Origin: Amphritea pacifica
GTDB lineage: Bacteria; Pseudomonadota; Gammaproteobacteria; Pseudomonadales; Balneatricaceae
Reading direction: 5' to 3'
Assembly (NCBI RefSeq): GCF_016924145.1
Contig: NZ_JAFFZO010000035.1
Coordinates: 7,927 to 54,238 of the forward strand
Length of the DNA: 46,312 nucleotides
The notes beneath the pieces were generated by a model, which worked only from the letters and a program-made list of their open reading frames with translations, had not been told where the DNA came from and searched no databases. The translations under genes and the position numbers were made by a program. Positions 1 to 9,432 of the stretch are shown piece by piece. Positions within the stretch are counted from its first letter, which is position 1; each line of letters opens with the position of its first letter.

Positions 1-50
1 AGAGCCGAGCCCGACGCTTTCTATACCAATCTACAAACTGAATTTCAGGC

Positions 51-81
51 AAAAAAAAAGACCAACCATGCGGCTAGTCTT
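51..81 (-). terminator. Rho-independent terminator, left repeat copy
   Basis: On the minus strand a 10-bp stem (AAGACTAGCC with GGTTGGTCTT, loop GCAT, including G-U pairs) is followed by a run of about nine T. It duplicates the terminator at 193-223 and follows the broken tRNA copy. Confidence 0.7.
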
Positions 82-93
82 GTTTTTCCGTTG

Positions 94-135
94 TGGTAGC
101 GGGGGCCAGATTTGAACTGACGACCTTCCCAGGCT
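94..135 (-). pseudogene. Truncated, rearranged tRNA-fMet copy
   Basis: Read on the minus strand, 94-128 matches the last 35 nt of the intact initiator tRNA (variable region, T arm, acceptor 3' strand, CCA). Before it stands AGCCTGG (129-135), which equals a D-arm segment of the intact gene (293-299), so the anticodon arm and rest of the D arm are missing at that junction and the 5' acceptor strand is absent. It cannot fold as a normal tRNA. A 10-nt anticodon-arm-like piece (CGTCGGGCTC on minus) lies further downstream at 149-158 and 7-16. Confidence 0.75.
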
Positions 136-192
136 TTTATAGAGAGCCGAGCCCGACGCTTTCTATACCAATCTACAAACTGAATTTCAGGC

Positions 193-223
193 AAAAAAAA
201 AGACCAACCATGCGGCTAGTCTT
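193..223 (-). terminator. Rho-independent terminator of tRNA-fMet
   Basis: A hairpin with a 10-bp stem at 200-223 (minus strand AAGACTAGCC / GGTTGGTCTT, loop GCAT) is followed by nine T (plus-strand A run 193-201). It starts 12 nt past the CCA end of the tRNA, so the tRNA appears to be a single-gene transcript. Confidence 0.88.
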
Positions 224-235
224 GTTTTTCCGTTG

Positions 236-312
<77 letters not shown>

Positions 313-326
313 TCAACGTGGGGCGT

Positions 327-355
327 ATATTACAGATGAGTCACCCGCTTGGCAA
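327..355 (-). promoter_or_regulatory. Sigma-70 promoter of tRNA-fMet
   Basis: On the minus strand TTGCCA (350-355) and TAATAT (327-332) are separated by exactly 17 bp. The -10 box lies about 15 bp before the tRNA and is followed by a GC-rich stretch (GCCCC), as in discriminators of stringently controlled stable-RNA promoters. The boxes are visible; the stringent control is inferred. Confidence 0.85.
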
Positions 356-1054
356 ATGGTTTAACTAAATAATTTAAACAACGTAGCAAACCGCTGTTTT
401 TACAAAAAACCGACCGTTAGCACGGCCCGATCTTTGCCTGGCGTATTCCTGAAATGCACGGACCACGTGCTAAAAATGAATATCCTCTGCAATCAAAAAA
501 ACTTCAGTTGAAATTGCTGACGATTAAATCGCCTGTTGATGTCCGATGCCTGTTGAATTTAAAAGAAATACGGGTATTTACCTATAAAAATATAACAGAA
601 AAATAATCTGCCAATTAAGCATATTACCATAAATAATATCTATTTCTTACGCATCCGCATCACTTTCCTTGGTTGACTTACGCTATCCTCCCGGATTAAT
701 GTTGGTCGCCAGCGCACCCCAAAAAGGTATCGCTGCAACAGAAACCGGCCTATCCGCCGGCACAATAACAACAATATTCAAACCTGGCTGTGATCCGGCT
801 AAGGTAAAGGGTAATAACCATGACCTACCGCTTTTTTCTGCGGCACACACCGTTGTGCCATCCCGATCTCACAGACCTGCTGCCTGCTGACAGTTCAGTT
901 GTATTCCTACGCTCCATCATCCAAAGACCGAAAGACCAACTCAGGAATATTTCGCCCCCCGGCGTCTGATTCACCGTTTTCTGTCCATCCATTTTCTGAT
1001 TCGTTCTGAACCGGAGCGCATAACTGTTGCCGTTCAGAACCGGGAGCTATCAAC
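356..1054. other. Long intergenic region without a convincing gene
   Basis: About 700 bp, AT-rich in 540-650, with no open frame that has a good ribosome site. Three related short motifs (CAGTTGAAA near 515, then GCCTGTTGA at 531-539 and 548-556) and a small palindrome GGTATTTACC near 577 may be regulatory. An inverted repeat stands just before the next gene. No clear -35/-10 pair was found for the plus-strand operon. Confidence 0.5.
1003..1040 (+). promoter_or_regulatory. Inverted repeat in the leader of the oxidoreductase gene
   Basis: GTTCTGAAC (1003-1011) and its reverse complement GTTCAGAAC (1032-1040) lie 29 bp centre to centre, the second directly before the GGGAG ribosome site of the gene at 1055. 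It could be a paired operator or an RNA hairpin near the ribosome site. The symmetry is visible; its role is not known. Confidence 0.45.
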
Positions 1055-4000
1055 ATGAAAAATGCCGTTTCACTGCAGGATAAGTGGGAAAAACAGAGCG
1101 GACGGGTCTACCTGACCGGTAGTCAGGCGCTGGCTCGCCTGCCGATGCTTCAGGCCGCACGGGATAAACAGGCGGGACTGAATACAGCCGGGTTCATCTC
1201 GGGCTATCGGGGCTCACCTCTGGGCAACTTTGACAAAACCCTGTGGCAGATCCGCGATTATCTGAAACAGAGCAATATCGTCTTCCAACCCGGCGTTAAT
1301 GAAGATCTGGGGGCAACCGCCGTGTGGGGATCACAACAGGTCAACGTATTTGAAGGTGCCCGCTACGATGGTGTTTTCGGCCTCTGGTATGGCAAAGGTC
1401 CGGGGGTTGACCGTACCGGTGATGTACTGAAGCATGCCAACGCTTTCGGTACCTCAGAGTATGGTGGAGTACTGGCGGTTGCCGGTGATGACCATGCCAG
1501 CAAATCCTCTACCCTCCCCCATCAGAGCGATTACGCCTTTATGGATGCGATGATTCCGGTGCTCTATCCGTCCGGGATTCAGGAGATGCTGGATTATGGC
1601 CTGTATGGCTGGGCAATGTCCCGCTTCAGCGGCTGCTGGGTGGGACTGAAAGCGCTGGCCGAGGTAATGGATTCAGCCATCTCAGCCAATCTTGATCATC
1701 AGCGACTGGAGATCAGCCTCCCCGAACACTTCGAGCGCCCCGCCGATGGCCTGAATGCCCGCTGGCCGGATAAACCACTGCAACAGGAAGCGCGACTGCA
1801 CCGCTACAAAATCGCCGCAGCACAGGCGTTCTGCCGCCACAACCGACTGGATAAAATCGTTATCGATACCGCTCAGCCGCGCCTGGGTATTGTCACCACC
1901 GGCAAGTCTTATCTTGATGTCCTGCAGGCGCTGGAAGATCTGGGTATCAGCCATGCGCAGGCCGCTGAGTTGGGAATCCGGCTATACAAAGTCGCGATGC
2001 CCTGGCCACTGGAACCGGAAGGGATCTATGAGTTTGCTGAAGATCTGCAAGAGATTCTGGTTATCGAAGAGAAACGCGGTCTGATCGAAGATCAGCTGAA
2101 GGAGCAACTCTACAGCTGGCAGGACCGGCATCAGAGTGCTCGTCCCCGGGTGGTGGGTAAGAAAGATCAGTTGGGCAATGAGCTGTTGACCAGTCTGAGT
2201 GAACTGACACCGGCGATGATCGCCCGGACAATTGCCGCACGCATTGCACCCTTTCACAGCAGTCAGAAGATCAGCGAGCGGCTCGCCTTCCTCAGCGAAA
2301 AAGAATACGAACTGGCGCAGCCCCGTTCACTGTTAGAGCGTACTCCCCACTTCTGCTCCGGCTGTCCCCACAACACCTCTACCGTAGTCCCGGAAGGCAG
2401 TCGGGCATTGGGCGGAATCGGTTGTCACTATATGGCCACCTGGATGGACCGTGGCACCGACACCTTTACCCAGATGGGCGGCGAAGGCGCAACCTGGATC
2501 GGTCAGGCACCCTTCACTGATAACAACCATGTGTTCCAGAATCTCGGCGATGGCACCTACTTTCACTCGGGTCTGCTGGCGATTCGTGCGGCGATCGCCT
2601 CCGGCACCAACATCACCTATAAAGTGCTGTATAACGATGCCGTCGCCATGACCGGCGGTCAGCCCATTGATGGCCAACTGACAGTACAGCAGATTACCCA
2701 CCAACTCTATGGTGAAGGTGTCCACCGTATCGCCGTGGTCAGCGATGAGCCGGATAAATATCCCAGCCGTTCTGAATTTGCTGACGGCGTCACCTTCCAC
2801 CACCGGGATGATCTGCAAGCGGTGCAGATGGAGCTGCGGGAGATCCCCGGCTGCACGGCGATGGTATTTGACCAGACCTGTGCAGCGGAGAAGCGGCGTC
2901 GGCGCAAACGCAGTGAGATGACCGACCCGCAAAAACGGGTGGTTATTCATCCGGAGATCTGCGAAGGCTGCGGTGACTGCGGCGTGCAATCCAACTGTTT
3001 GTCGCTGCTGCCCAAAGAGACCGACCGTGGCCGCAAACGCGCTATCGATCAGTCCGCCTGTAATAAAGACTTCAGCTGCATCCGTGGCTTCTGTCCCAGC
3101 TTTGTCACCGTCAAAGGGGGCAAACTGCGTAAACCCGAACCGCTGGGGAAAGCCAGTCAGTTTCCAGAACTGCCGATGCCGCAGCTACCCGGTTGTAGCA
3201 CACCTTACAACATCCTGCTGACCGGTGTCGGTGGCACCGGGGTGGTGACCGTCAGCGCCCTGCTGGGGATGGCGGCGCATATCGAAGGTAAAGGTACCGG
3301 GGTGCTCGATCAGATAGGCCTGGCACAGAAATTTGGCGCGGTGATGAGCCATATCCGCATCGCCGAGTCTCAGGAACAGATCCATACGGTACGTATTCCG
3401 GCGGGTGAAACCGATCTGATGATCGGCTTTGACCTGATGGTGGGAGCCAGCGAAGAGGCGCTGGGCAAGCTGGATCGGCAGCGCAGCCAGGTGGTGATCA
3501 ATAACCATGAAACCATGCCCGCGGCGTTCACCCGAGACCCCGATCTGCAGGTACCCACCGCAGAGATGGAGCAAGTGATCCGTGACAGCGCCAAACCGCA
3601 GAGCAGTTTCTGTCTCGATGCCACCACCCTGGCCACGCAGCTACTCGGTGATGGTATGGCGGTTAATCTGTTCTGCATCGGCTATGCCTGGCAGAAAGGA
3701 CTGATTCCCCTTGAGATGGATTCAATCGAGCAGGCGATCGAACTCAATGGTGTAGCGGTTGCGGCTAACAAAGAAGCGTTCCTCTGGGGACGCCGTGCAG
3801 CGCACAACCTGCAACAGGTTGAACGGATCACCTCCCCGGACAGTGATATTCAGGCGGTACGACTAATGCCCGGACTGGATGAAGTAATTCACCGGGAGAT
3901 GCAGCACCTTAGCCAATATCAGGGGGCCGCCCTGGCGCATCGCTATCAGTCGCTGGTGCGTAACGTCGCTGACACGGAAAAACAGCTGGGCCGGGGAAGC

Positions 4001-4531
4001 GCCCTGAGCCTGGCGGTTGCGGAAAACTACAGCAAGGTGCTGGCCTATAAGGACGAGTATGAAGTGGCCCGGCAACTAACATCAGTCAGTTTCCGGGAGC
4101 AACTTAACCAGCAGTTTGAAGGTGACTTTGAACTCGAATTCAATCTCGCCCCGCCGCTGATCTCGCGGATCAACAGCGCCACCGGCCGGCCGGTGAAACG
4201 CCGCTTTAGTGACAGAATCATGCCGCTGTTTCGTCTGCTGGCCAGCCTCAGACCTCTGCGGGGCACCCCCCTGGATCTGTTTGGTTACAGTGCTGATCGC
4301 CGTCTCGAACGTCGGCTGATCCGCGAATACGAGCAGGATATTCAGGCGCTACTGCAGAATCTCAGTGTGGATAACCTGCAGGATGCGACTGAGCTGGCCC
4401 GGCTACCCTCGGGGATTCGCGGCTACGGGCCGGTAAAAGAGCAGGCCTATGAAAAAGCTCAACGCCAGCGTCAGCAATTACTGGAACGCATCCTTGAACC
4501 GGAAGATGCCCGGTCACAGGCAACCGTTTAA
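1055..4531 (+). CDS. Indolepyruvate:ferredoxin oxidoreductase, fused subunits
   Basis: Oxidatively decarboxylates aryl-pyruvates (transamination products of Trp, Phe and Tyr) to acyl-CoA and passes electrons to ferredoxin; cytoplasmic, TPP- and Fe-S-dependent. The 1158 residues match the large fused bacterial form, in which the alpha and beta subunits of archaeal IorAB form one chain. Visible order: N-terminal pyruvate-oxidoreductase region; CSGCPHN near residue 433 entering the TPP-binding region (GGIGCH, then GGEGA); a cysteine-rich Fe-S segment near 635-690 (CEGCGDC, later CIRGFC); a glycine-rich GVGGTGVVT near 725 opening the gamma-type domain; and a long C-terminal extension. GGGAG precedes the ATG by about 8 nt. 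The dehydrogenase gene begins 33 bp downstream on the same strand, suggesting an operon for amino-acid breakdown. Substrate preference among aromatic and branched 2-oxo acids cannot be told from sequence. Confidence 0.93.
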   Translation: MKNAVSLQDKWEKQSGRVYLTGSQALARLPMLQAARDKQAGLNTAGFISGYRGSPLGNFDKTLWQIRDYLKQSNIVFQPGVNEDLGATAVWGSQQVNVFEGARYDGVFGLWYGKGPGVDRTGDVLKHANAFGTSEYGGVLAVAGDDHASKSSTLPHQSDYAFMDAMIPVLYPSGIQEMLDYGLYGWAMSRFSGCWVGLKALAEVMDSAISANLDHQRLEISLPEHFERPADGLNARWPDKPLQQEARLHRYKIAAAQAFCRHNRLDKIVIDTAQPRLGIVTTGKSYLDVLQALEDLGISHAQAAELGIRLYKVAMPWPLEPEGIYEFAEDLQEILVIEEKRGLIEDQLKEQLYSWQDRHQSARPRVVGKKDQLGNELLTSLSELTPAMIARTIAARIAPFHSSQKISERLAFLSEKEYELAQPRSLLERTPHFCSGCPHNTSTVVPEGSRALGGIGCHYMATWMDRGTDTFTQMGGEGATWIGQAPFTDNNHVFQNLGDGTYFHSGLLAIRAAIASGTNITYKVLYNDAVAMTGGQPIDGQLTVQQITHQLYGEGVHRIAVVSDEPDKYPSRSEFADGVTFHHRDDLQAVQMELREIPGCTAMVFDQTCAAEKRRRRKRSEMTDPQKRVVIHPEICEGCGDCGVQSNCLSLLPKETDRGRKRAIDQSACNKDFSCIRGFCPSFVTVKGGKLRKPEPLGKASQFPELPMPQLPGCSTPYNILLTGVGGTGVVTVSALLGMAAHIEGKGTGVLDQIGLAQKFGAVMSHIRIAESQEQIHTVRIPAGETDLMIGFDLMVGASEEALGKLDRQRSQVVINNHETMPAAFTRDPDLQVPTAEMEQVIRDSAKPQSSFCLDATTLATQLLGDGMAVNLFCIGYAWQKGLIPLEMDSIEQAIELNGVAVAANKEAFLWGRRAAHNLQQVERITSPDSDIQAVRLMPGLDEVIHREMQHLSQYQGAALAHRYQSLVRNVADTEKQLGRGSALSLAVAENYSKVLAYKDEYEVARQLTSVSFREQLNQQFEGDFELEFNLAPPLISRINSATGRPVKRRFSDRIMPLFRLLASLRPLRGTPLDLFGYSADRRLERRLIREYEQDIQALLQNLSVDNLQDATELARLPSGIRGYGPVKEQAYEKAQRQRQQLLERILEPEDARSQATV

Positions 4532-4564
4532 ATAACAACCATAAAATTTTCAGGAACATACGTT

Positions 4565-5632
4565 ATGTCCGTTTTTAGTCATGCCGAATTTGATAACCAT
4601 GAGCAGGTTGTCTTCTGTCACGATGAGATCACTGGCCTGAAAGCCATCATCGCCATCCATAACACTAACCGCGGCCCGGCATTGGGGGGCTGTCGGATGT
4701 GGCACTATGTCAGCGATGAGGAAGCCCTCAACGATGTGCTGCGCCTGTCCAAAGGGATGACCTATAAGTCGGCCCTGGCCAATCTCGACCTGGGCGGCGG
4801 TAAATCGGTGATCATCGGCGACCCGCGCCAACATAAAACCCCGGAGCTGCTGGCGGCGATGGGGCGTTTTCTGGAACACACCGGCAACCGCTATATCGCC
4901 GCTGAGGACTCCGGCACCTCAGTACCCGATCTGCAGGTGATGGCACAACACACCGACAATGTGGCCGGCATCACCGAACGGACTGGCATTGATGGTCTGC
5001 CCTGCAATGGCGATCCCTCCCCGGCTACCGCGTATGGCACCTTTATCGGCCTGAAAACGGCGGTGCAGTACCAACTGGACCGCACCGATCTGAAGGGGCT
5101 TAAAGTGGCGATTCAGGGGGTGGGTAATGTCGGCTACCGGTTGGCCGAGCACCTGCATCAGGCGGGCGCGCAGCTGTTTGTTACTGATATCCATCAGCAA
5201 CAGGTAGATCTGGCAGTGAGGACACTGGGGGCCACAGCGGTCAGCCAGAATGAGATTCTGTCACTGGATGTGGATGTCATCGCCCCCTGCGCACTGGGCG
5301 CGGTACTCAATGATGAGTCTATTCCGCTGATCAAAGCAAAAGTGATTGCCGGAGCGGCCAATAATCAGTTGGCGTCGCAGCGCCATGATCTGATGCTGCG
5401 CGAACGCGGCATTCTCTATGCCCCGGATTACGTCCTTAACGCAGGCGGCATTATCGATATTTTCTATGAACGTATCGGTCATCAACACACTCAGGTGCGC
5501 GCCCATATCGAGACCATCGCCGACACCCTGTGCGAGATATTTCGTCGGGCCGATGCCCAGGACCGTCCAACCGGGGAGATCGCCAATGAGCTGGCCGAAG
5601 AGCGCATTAACCAGCCACGCGCGGCACAATAA
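4565..5632 (+). CDS. Leu/Phe/Val-type amino-acid dehydrogenase
   Basis: NAD-dependent oxidative deamination of a hydrophobic amino acid to its 2-oxo acid. The 355 residues fit the Glu/Leu/Phe/Val dehydrogenase family. The dimerisation and catalytic half carries [10 protein letters not shown] and the two conserved lysines K68 (GMTYK) and K80 (LGGGK), at the same numbering as Bacillus leucine dehydrogenase. The Rossmann half starts near residue 175 with GVGNVG. The start has AGGA about 10 nt upstream. Its product is a plausible substrate for the upstream 2-oxo-acid:ferredoxin oxidoreductase, so the pair could convert an amino acid to acyl-CoA. Leu versus Phe preference is not decided by what I can see. 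Confidence 0.9.
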   Translation: MSVFSHAEFDNHEQVVFCHDEITGLKAIIAIHNTNRGPALGGCRMWHYVSDEEALNDVLRLSKGMTYKSALANLDLGGGKSVIIGDPRQHKTPELLAAMGRFLEHTGNRYIAAEDSGTSVPDLQVMAQHTDNVAGITERTGIDGLPCNGDPSPATAYGTFIGLKTAVQYQLDRTDLKGLKVAIQGVGNVGYRLAEHLHQAGAQLFVTDIHQQQVDLAVRTLGATAVSQNEILSLDVDVIAPCALGAVLNDESIPLIKAKVIAGAANNQLASQRHDLMLRERGILYAPDYVLNAGGIIDIFYERIGHQHTQVRAHIETIADTLCEIFRRADAQDRPTGEIANELAEERINQPRAAQ

Positions 5633-5647
5633 CCTGTAAAAACAACT

Positions 5648-5668
5648 CAGCCCATCACCGGTGGGCTG
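5648..5668 (+). terminator. Hairpin between dehydrogenase and transporter genes
   Basis: CAGCCCA and TGGGCTG form a 7-bp stem around a 7-nt loop, 15 bp past the dehydrogenase stop. No T run follows, so it is more likely an attenuating or RNA-stabilising hairpin than a full terminator. Confidence 0.4.
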
Positions 5669-5708
5669 ACTCTATCTCTGACATAAAAATAAGATCTGGA
5701 GAAAATCA

Positions 5709-7121
5709 ATGACTGAACTGGTTCAGAACCCGGCACTGGATGCCTCTGCCGACAACACCCGTAAAGACCACCCGATGTGGTCCTCCCGCATGGCCTTTAT
5801 CCTGGCGGCCAGCGGCTCGGCCGTAGGGCTGGGAAATATCTGGAAATTCCCCTATATCACCGGTGAAAATGGTGGCGGAGCATTCGTTCTGGTTTACCTG
5901 CTGTGCATCGCCCTGATCGGTATTCCGATTATGATTGCGGAGGTGATGATCGGTCGCCGTGGCGGTCGCAGCCCGATCAACAGCATGCGCAACCTGACCC
6001 GGCGGGATGGACTCTCCAGCCGCTGGGTCTGGATCGGGGGCATGGGGATGCTGGCCTCGATTCTGATCCTGTCTTTTTACTCGGTGATCGGTGGCTGGGC
6101 GCTGGCCTATATTGGCAACTCCGCCAACGGCCTGTTTGTCGGGGCCAGCACCGCAGCGATTGGCACGATGTTCAGCAGCCTGCTGGCCGATCCCTACACT
6201 CTGCTGTTATGGCATTCGGTGTTTATGCTGCTGGTCATTATGATCGTCGCCCGCGGTCTCAGCTCTGGTATGGAGAGAGCGATCAATATCCTCATGCCGC
6301 TGCTGTTTGTTCTGCTGCTGGTGATGGTGGGTTATGCCATGAGCACCAACAGCTTTGCCGAGGGCTTTGCATTTCTGTTTCAGCCAGACTTTTCCAAACT
6401 GACCACCGCCGGTGTGCTCACGGCACTGGGACACGCGTTCTTTACTCTCAGCCTGGGGATGGGGGTAATGATGGCCTATGGCTCCTACCTGCCGAAACAG
6501 GTTTCCATTGTGAAAACAGCAGTCACCGTCTCCGTTGTCGATACCCTGGTGGCCTTGCTGGCAGGTCTGGCGATCTTTCCGCTGGTGTTTGCCAACGGTC
6601 TTGAAGCGGGTGCAGGCCCGGGACTGATCTTCCAGACCCTGCCGATTGCGTTTGGCCAGATGAGTGGCGGCATATTGTTTGGCAGTCTGTTCTTTATCCT
6701 GTTGGTTGTCGCAGCCATTACCTCGGCAATCTCGCTGCTGGAACCTCTGGTGGAGTGGTTTGAAGAACAAAAGGGGATCAGCCGTCTGAGCGCCACCCTG
6801 ATGGGCGGCATCAGTATCTGGGCGCTGGGAATTCTGACTATTCTGTCGCTGAATGTCTGGGCCGACGTTCACCCACTGGGCACGTTTGAACGCTTTGCCG
6901 AAAAGACCTTCTTCGATCTGTTCGACTACGCCACCGCCAACCTGATTATGCCGTTAGTCGGCCTGGCAACCGCGCTGTTTGTCGGCTGGTTTATGGCAAA
7001 ACCGGCCGCCGAAAACGAATTTGATATGGGCAACAGCCTGGCTTACCAAAGTTTTATGTTTGTTATCCGTTTTATCACGCCGGCAGCAGTACTGGTGGTG
7101 TTTATCTACAACCTGAGTTGA
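5709..7121 (+). CDS. Sodium-dependent amino-acid transporter, SNF/NSS family
   Basis: Inner-membrane Na+-coupled symporter related to LeuT, Tyt1 and TnaT. The 470 residues have the NSS signature near residues 30-60: SGSAVGLGNIWKFPY, containing the unwound TM1 Na+/substrate site, then NGGGAF. About 11 or 12 hydrophobic segments follow, ending shortly before a short C-terminus. It is the third plus-strand gene after a 2-oxo-acid oxidoreductase and a hydrophobic amino-acid dehydrogenase, so its cargo is probably an aromatic or branched-chain amino acid (inference from position). A GGAG site lies about 8 nt before the ATG and a strong terminator follows. Confidence 0.9.
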   Translation: MTELVQNPALDASADNTRKDHPMWSSRMAFILAASGSAVGLGNIWKFPYITGENGGGAFVLVYLLCIALIGIPIMIAEVMIGRRGGRSPINSMRNLTRRDGLSSRWVWIGGMGMLASILILSFYSVIGGWALAYIGNSANGLFVGASTAAIGTMFSSLLADPYTLLLWHSVFMLLVIMIVARGLSSGMERAINILMPLLFVLLLVMVGYAMSTNSFAEGFAFLFQPDFSKLTTAGVLTALGHAFFTLSLGMGVMMAYGSYLPKQVSIVKTAVTVSVVDTLVALLAGLAIFPLVFANGLEAGAGPGLIFQTLPIAFGQMSGGILFGSLFFILLVVAAITSAISLLEPLVEWFEEQKGISRLSATLMGGISIWALGILTILSLNVWADVHPLGTFERFAEKTFFDLFDYATANLIMPLVGLATALFVGWFMAKPAAENEFDMGNSLAYQSFMFVIRFITPAAVLVVFIYNLS

Positions 7122-7140
7122 TAATCCCGCTATCACCGCC

Positions 7141-7169
7141 AAAAGCCCTGCCAACGCAGGGCTTTTTTG
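7141..7169 (+). terminator. Rho-independent terminator of the amino-acid module
   Basis: AAAAGCCCTGC, loop CAAC, GCAGGGCTTTTTT: a GC-rich stem followed by six T. It separates the transporter from the next operon. Confidence 0.92.
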
Positions 7170-7291
7170 TTCATACCTCAATTTTCTTCACACATCTCAC
7201 CCCCATTTATTCCGGGCCTGACAAATAACCATAAAAAAAATATTGAATTATTTTATCCCGTTCAGATTCATGTCAGCTTTGTCAGCAAGAA

Positions 7292-7317
7292 TGTCCCTGA
7301 CACTTAAACAGGGGACA
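7292..7317 (+). promoter_or_regulatory. Hairpin covering the ribosome site of the hemolysin-family gene
   Basis: TGTCCCTG (7292-7299) can pair with CAGGGGACA (7309-7317; one bulged G) across a 9-nt loop. The right arm is the purine-rich ribosome site of the ATG at 7322, so the fold would block translation start. Direct repeats TGTCAGC at 7271-7277 and 7280-7286 lie just upstream. The pairing is visible; a regulatory role is inferred. Confidence 0.45.
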
Positions 7318-7321
7318 GCAA

Positions 7322-8020
7322 ATGTATATCTTGCGCTACCAGGAAAACGATCTGAATACAGCGAATCTGTATCTCAATCAGGGCCTGATCTCAAAGATCA
7401 GTTCGCTGAATCCCTCAGTTATCAGCATCACCGGTGCCTTTGAACCTGAGCGTCAGCGGGTCGTTGATTTTATAAAGAATATCTACAAGCAGAGTTATAA
7501 CGCCGATATCAACGTTACCTACCCGATGATTATGTCGGTGCGCAATGCGGATGATGAGATTCTGGCGGCTGTCGGTGTCCGTTATGCCGATAAAGAAGCG
7601 TTGTTTCTGGAACAGTATCTGGACCAGCCGATTGAGACCGTGCTGGACTGCGAGCGTGCGCAAATCATCGAGATAGGCAATCTGGCATCCGCCGGTAAAG
7701 GCGCATCGGCCTTCCTGTTTGCCGCGCTGGCGTCCTATCTGGAAAACCAGAAAATCCGCTACGCCACCATTACCGGAACACAGTTCCTGCACCGTTATTT
7801 CAAACGTACCGGACTGAATCCCAAAGAACTATGCCGCGCCCACTTAAACAATATCAGTGAACAGGATACCGACTGGGGCACCTACTACGACACTGAGCCC
7901 CGGGTACTGGTGGGCAATGTTGATACCGGTGTCGCACGCCTGAAAGCACTGTTCGGTGCTGATTTCCGGGAGTGCCGGCCACGTTTATTTCCCCGTCTCC
8001 ACTTCAAAGCGGAACACTAA
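7322..8020 (+). CDS. Thermostable hemolysin family protein
   Basis: The 232 residues resemble the thermostable hemolysin family (named from Vibrio delta-VPH), which I understand to be related to GNAT-type acyltransferases. A GNAT-like core is suggested by the segment near residues 118-170 (IEIGNLASAGKGAS, then FLHRYFKRTGL). There is no signal peptide or membrane segment, so a cytoplasmic enzyme is more likely than a secreted pore-former. The ligase gene starts 3 bp after its stop, then a diiron-type oxidase and an SDR, so it opens a four-gene operon. The name hemolysin probably misleads; acyl or aminoacyl transfer is inferred from fold and neighbours. The start has AGGGGA, which can be hidden in a hairpin. 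Confidence 0.8.
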   Translation: MYILRYQENDLNTANLYLNQGLISKISSLNPSVISITGAFEPERQRVVDFIKNIYKQSYNADINVTYPMIMSVRNADDEILAAVGVRYADKEALFLEQYLDQPIETVLDCERAQIIEIGNLASAGKGASAFLFAALASYLENQKIRYATITGTQFLHRYFKRTGLNPKELCRAHLNNISEQDTDWGTYYDTEPRVLVGNVDTGVARLKALFGADFRECRPRLFPRLHFKAEH

Positions 8021-8023
8021 ACC

Positions 8024-9352
8024 ATGATATTCAATAGCATCAACCAACATGCACCGGGCAAAATCGCCCTGCAGGACGAGCAGCAAACGGTGTATTACCG
8101 TGACCTGGAAGCAGAGATTGCCGACCGGGCAAAACAGCTTAGCCAGGTATCGACTCTGGCCATCGCTCTGGATAACAGCGTTGACTGGGTGCTCTGGGAT
8201 CTCGCAGCCCTCAGTGTCGGGGTCGTCTGTGTACCGATTCCACCGTTCTTCAGCCCGGAGCAGAGAGACCATACACTCTCCCAGGCGGCGGTATCTCACA
8301 TTATTTCACCTGATGGTCTGGTGGCAACCGGAATACAGCACACAGTTGCGTTGCCCGAAACGACAGCCAAAGTCACCTTTACCTCGGGTACCACCGGACA
8401 GCCTAAAGGGGTTTGCCTGCCGCAGCGGGCGATGGAAAATGTTGCCCGCAGTATCGGGCAGGTGCTGGGGCAGGACTTTGTTGGCACCCATCTGTGCAGT
8501 CTGCCGCTGGCGGTATTACTGGAAAATGTTGCCGGGGTGTATGCCGCGCTGATCGCCGGCTGTACCATCCGCCTGCCATCCCTCACTGCGTTTGGCCAGA
8601 ACTATGACTGCCTGCATCAGCAAGTTGTCGAAACGGCAGCGACATCGATCATTCTGGTACCTGAAGTACTGCGTATCCTGCTGGCTCAGGTGGCTCAGCA
8701 AGGCCCCCTGTCATCACTGAAGTTTATCGCCGTCGGCGGTTCAAAAACCGATGCCAATCTGATTCGGATGGCGCGTCAGATGGGACTACCGGTGTATGAG
8801 GGCTACGGCCTGTCAGAGTGCGCTTCGGTGGTGTCACTGAATACACCGGACGACGACCGGCCAGGCAGCGTGGGCAAACTACTCCCCCATGTAGCAGCTA
8901 GCGTTGAAGCGGGAGAGATCAGAATTCATAACCCCGGTTTTCTCGGTTACATCGGTCAGAGCACGACAGGCAGCTTCAACACTGAAGACCTGGGCGCACT
9001 GGATGCAGACGGTTTTCTCTCCATTACCGGACGTAAAAAGAACGTTCTGATCACCTCCTATGGCCGCAATATCTCCCCTGAGTGGGTAGAAGCCTCCCTG
9101 CTGTGCCAGCCGGAGATCGCCCAGACGGTTGTCTATGGCGATGCGCAACCGCATCTGAGTGCGCTGATCGTGCCGGTGTCGGCAAATGCCGATATCCAGC
9201 AGGTCATTCTGAAAGCCAATGCCGGGCTACCGGAATATGCACAGATCAGGGATTACAGTCTGGCGGAGCCGTTCACCCTTGCTAACGGCCTGCTGACCGG
9301 CACTGGCCGCCCCCGGCGGGCAAAAATATTAGAACGGCTTAACCAACTCTAA
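8024..9352 (+). CDS. AMP-dependent acyl-CoA synthetase/ligase family protein with altered A10 lysine
   Basis: Adenylate-forming enzyme, 442 residues, shorter than the usual 500-560. The phosphate-binding loop TSGTTGQPKG lies at about 120-129, YEGYGLSE near 265, and the hinge region TEDLGALDADGF...TGRKKN near 325-345. At the C-terminus the stretch NGLLTGTGRPRR aligns with the usual NGLLTPTLKxKRR, so the catalytic A10 lysine position is Arg429 (codon at 9308-9310). This lysine normally serves the adenylation half-reaction, so activity may be changed. The gene follows the hemolysin-family gene by 3 bp and precedes the diiron-type oxidase gene. No carrier-protein gene is nearby. The substrate, a fatty acid or other carboxylate, is unknown. 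Confidence 0.85.
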   Translation: MIFNSINQHAPGKIALQDEQQTVYYRDLEAEIADRAKQLSQVSTLAIALDNSVDWVLWDLAALSVGVVCVPIPPFFSPEQRDHTLSQAAVSHIISPDGLVATGIQHTVALPETTAKVTFTSGTTGQPKGVCLPQRAMENVARSIGQVLGQDFVGTHLCSLPLAVLLENVAGVYAALIAGCTIRLPSLTAFGQNYDCLHQQVVETAATSIILVPEVLRILLAQVAQQGPLSSLKFIAVGGSKTDANLIRMARQMGLPVYEGYGLSECASVVSLNTPDDDRPGSVGKLLPHVAASVEAGEIRIHNPGFLGYIGQSTTGSFNTEDLGALDADGFLSITGRKKNVLITSYGRNISPEWVEASLLCQPEIAQTVVYGDAQPHLSALIVPVSANADIQQVILKANAGLPEYAQIRDYSLAEPFTLANGLLTGTGRPRRAKILERLNQL

Positions 9353-9432
9353 TTTCACATCATTAACTTATGCGCACAGAAACCTATTCTCGCAAAAACT
9401 TTCGTACTCAAAAACGTACAAGGAGATACATC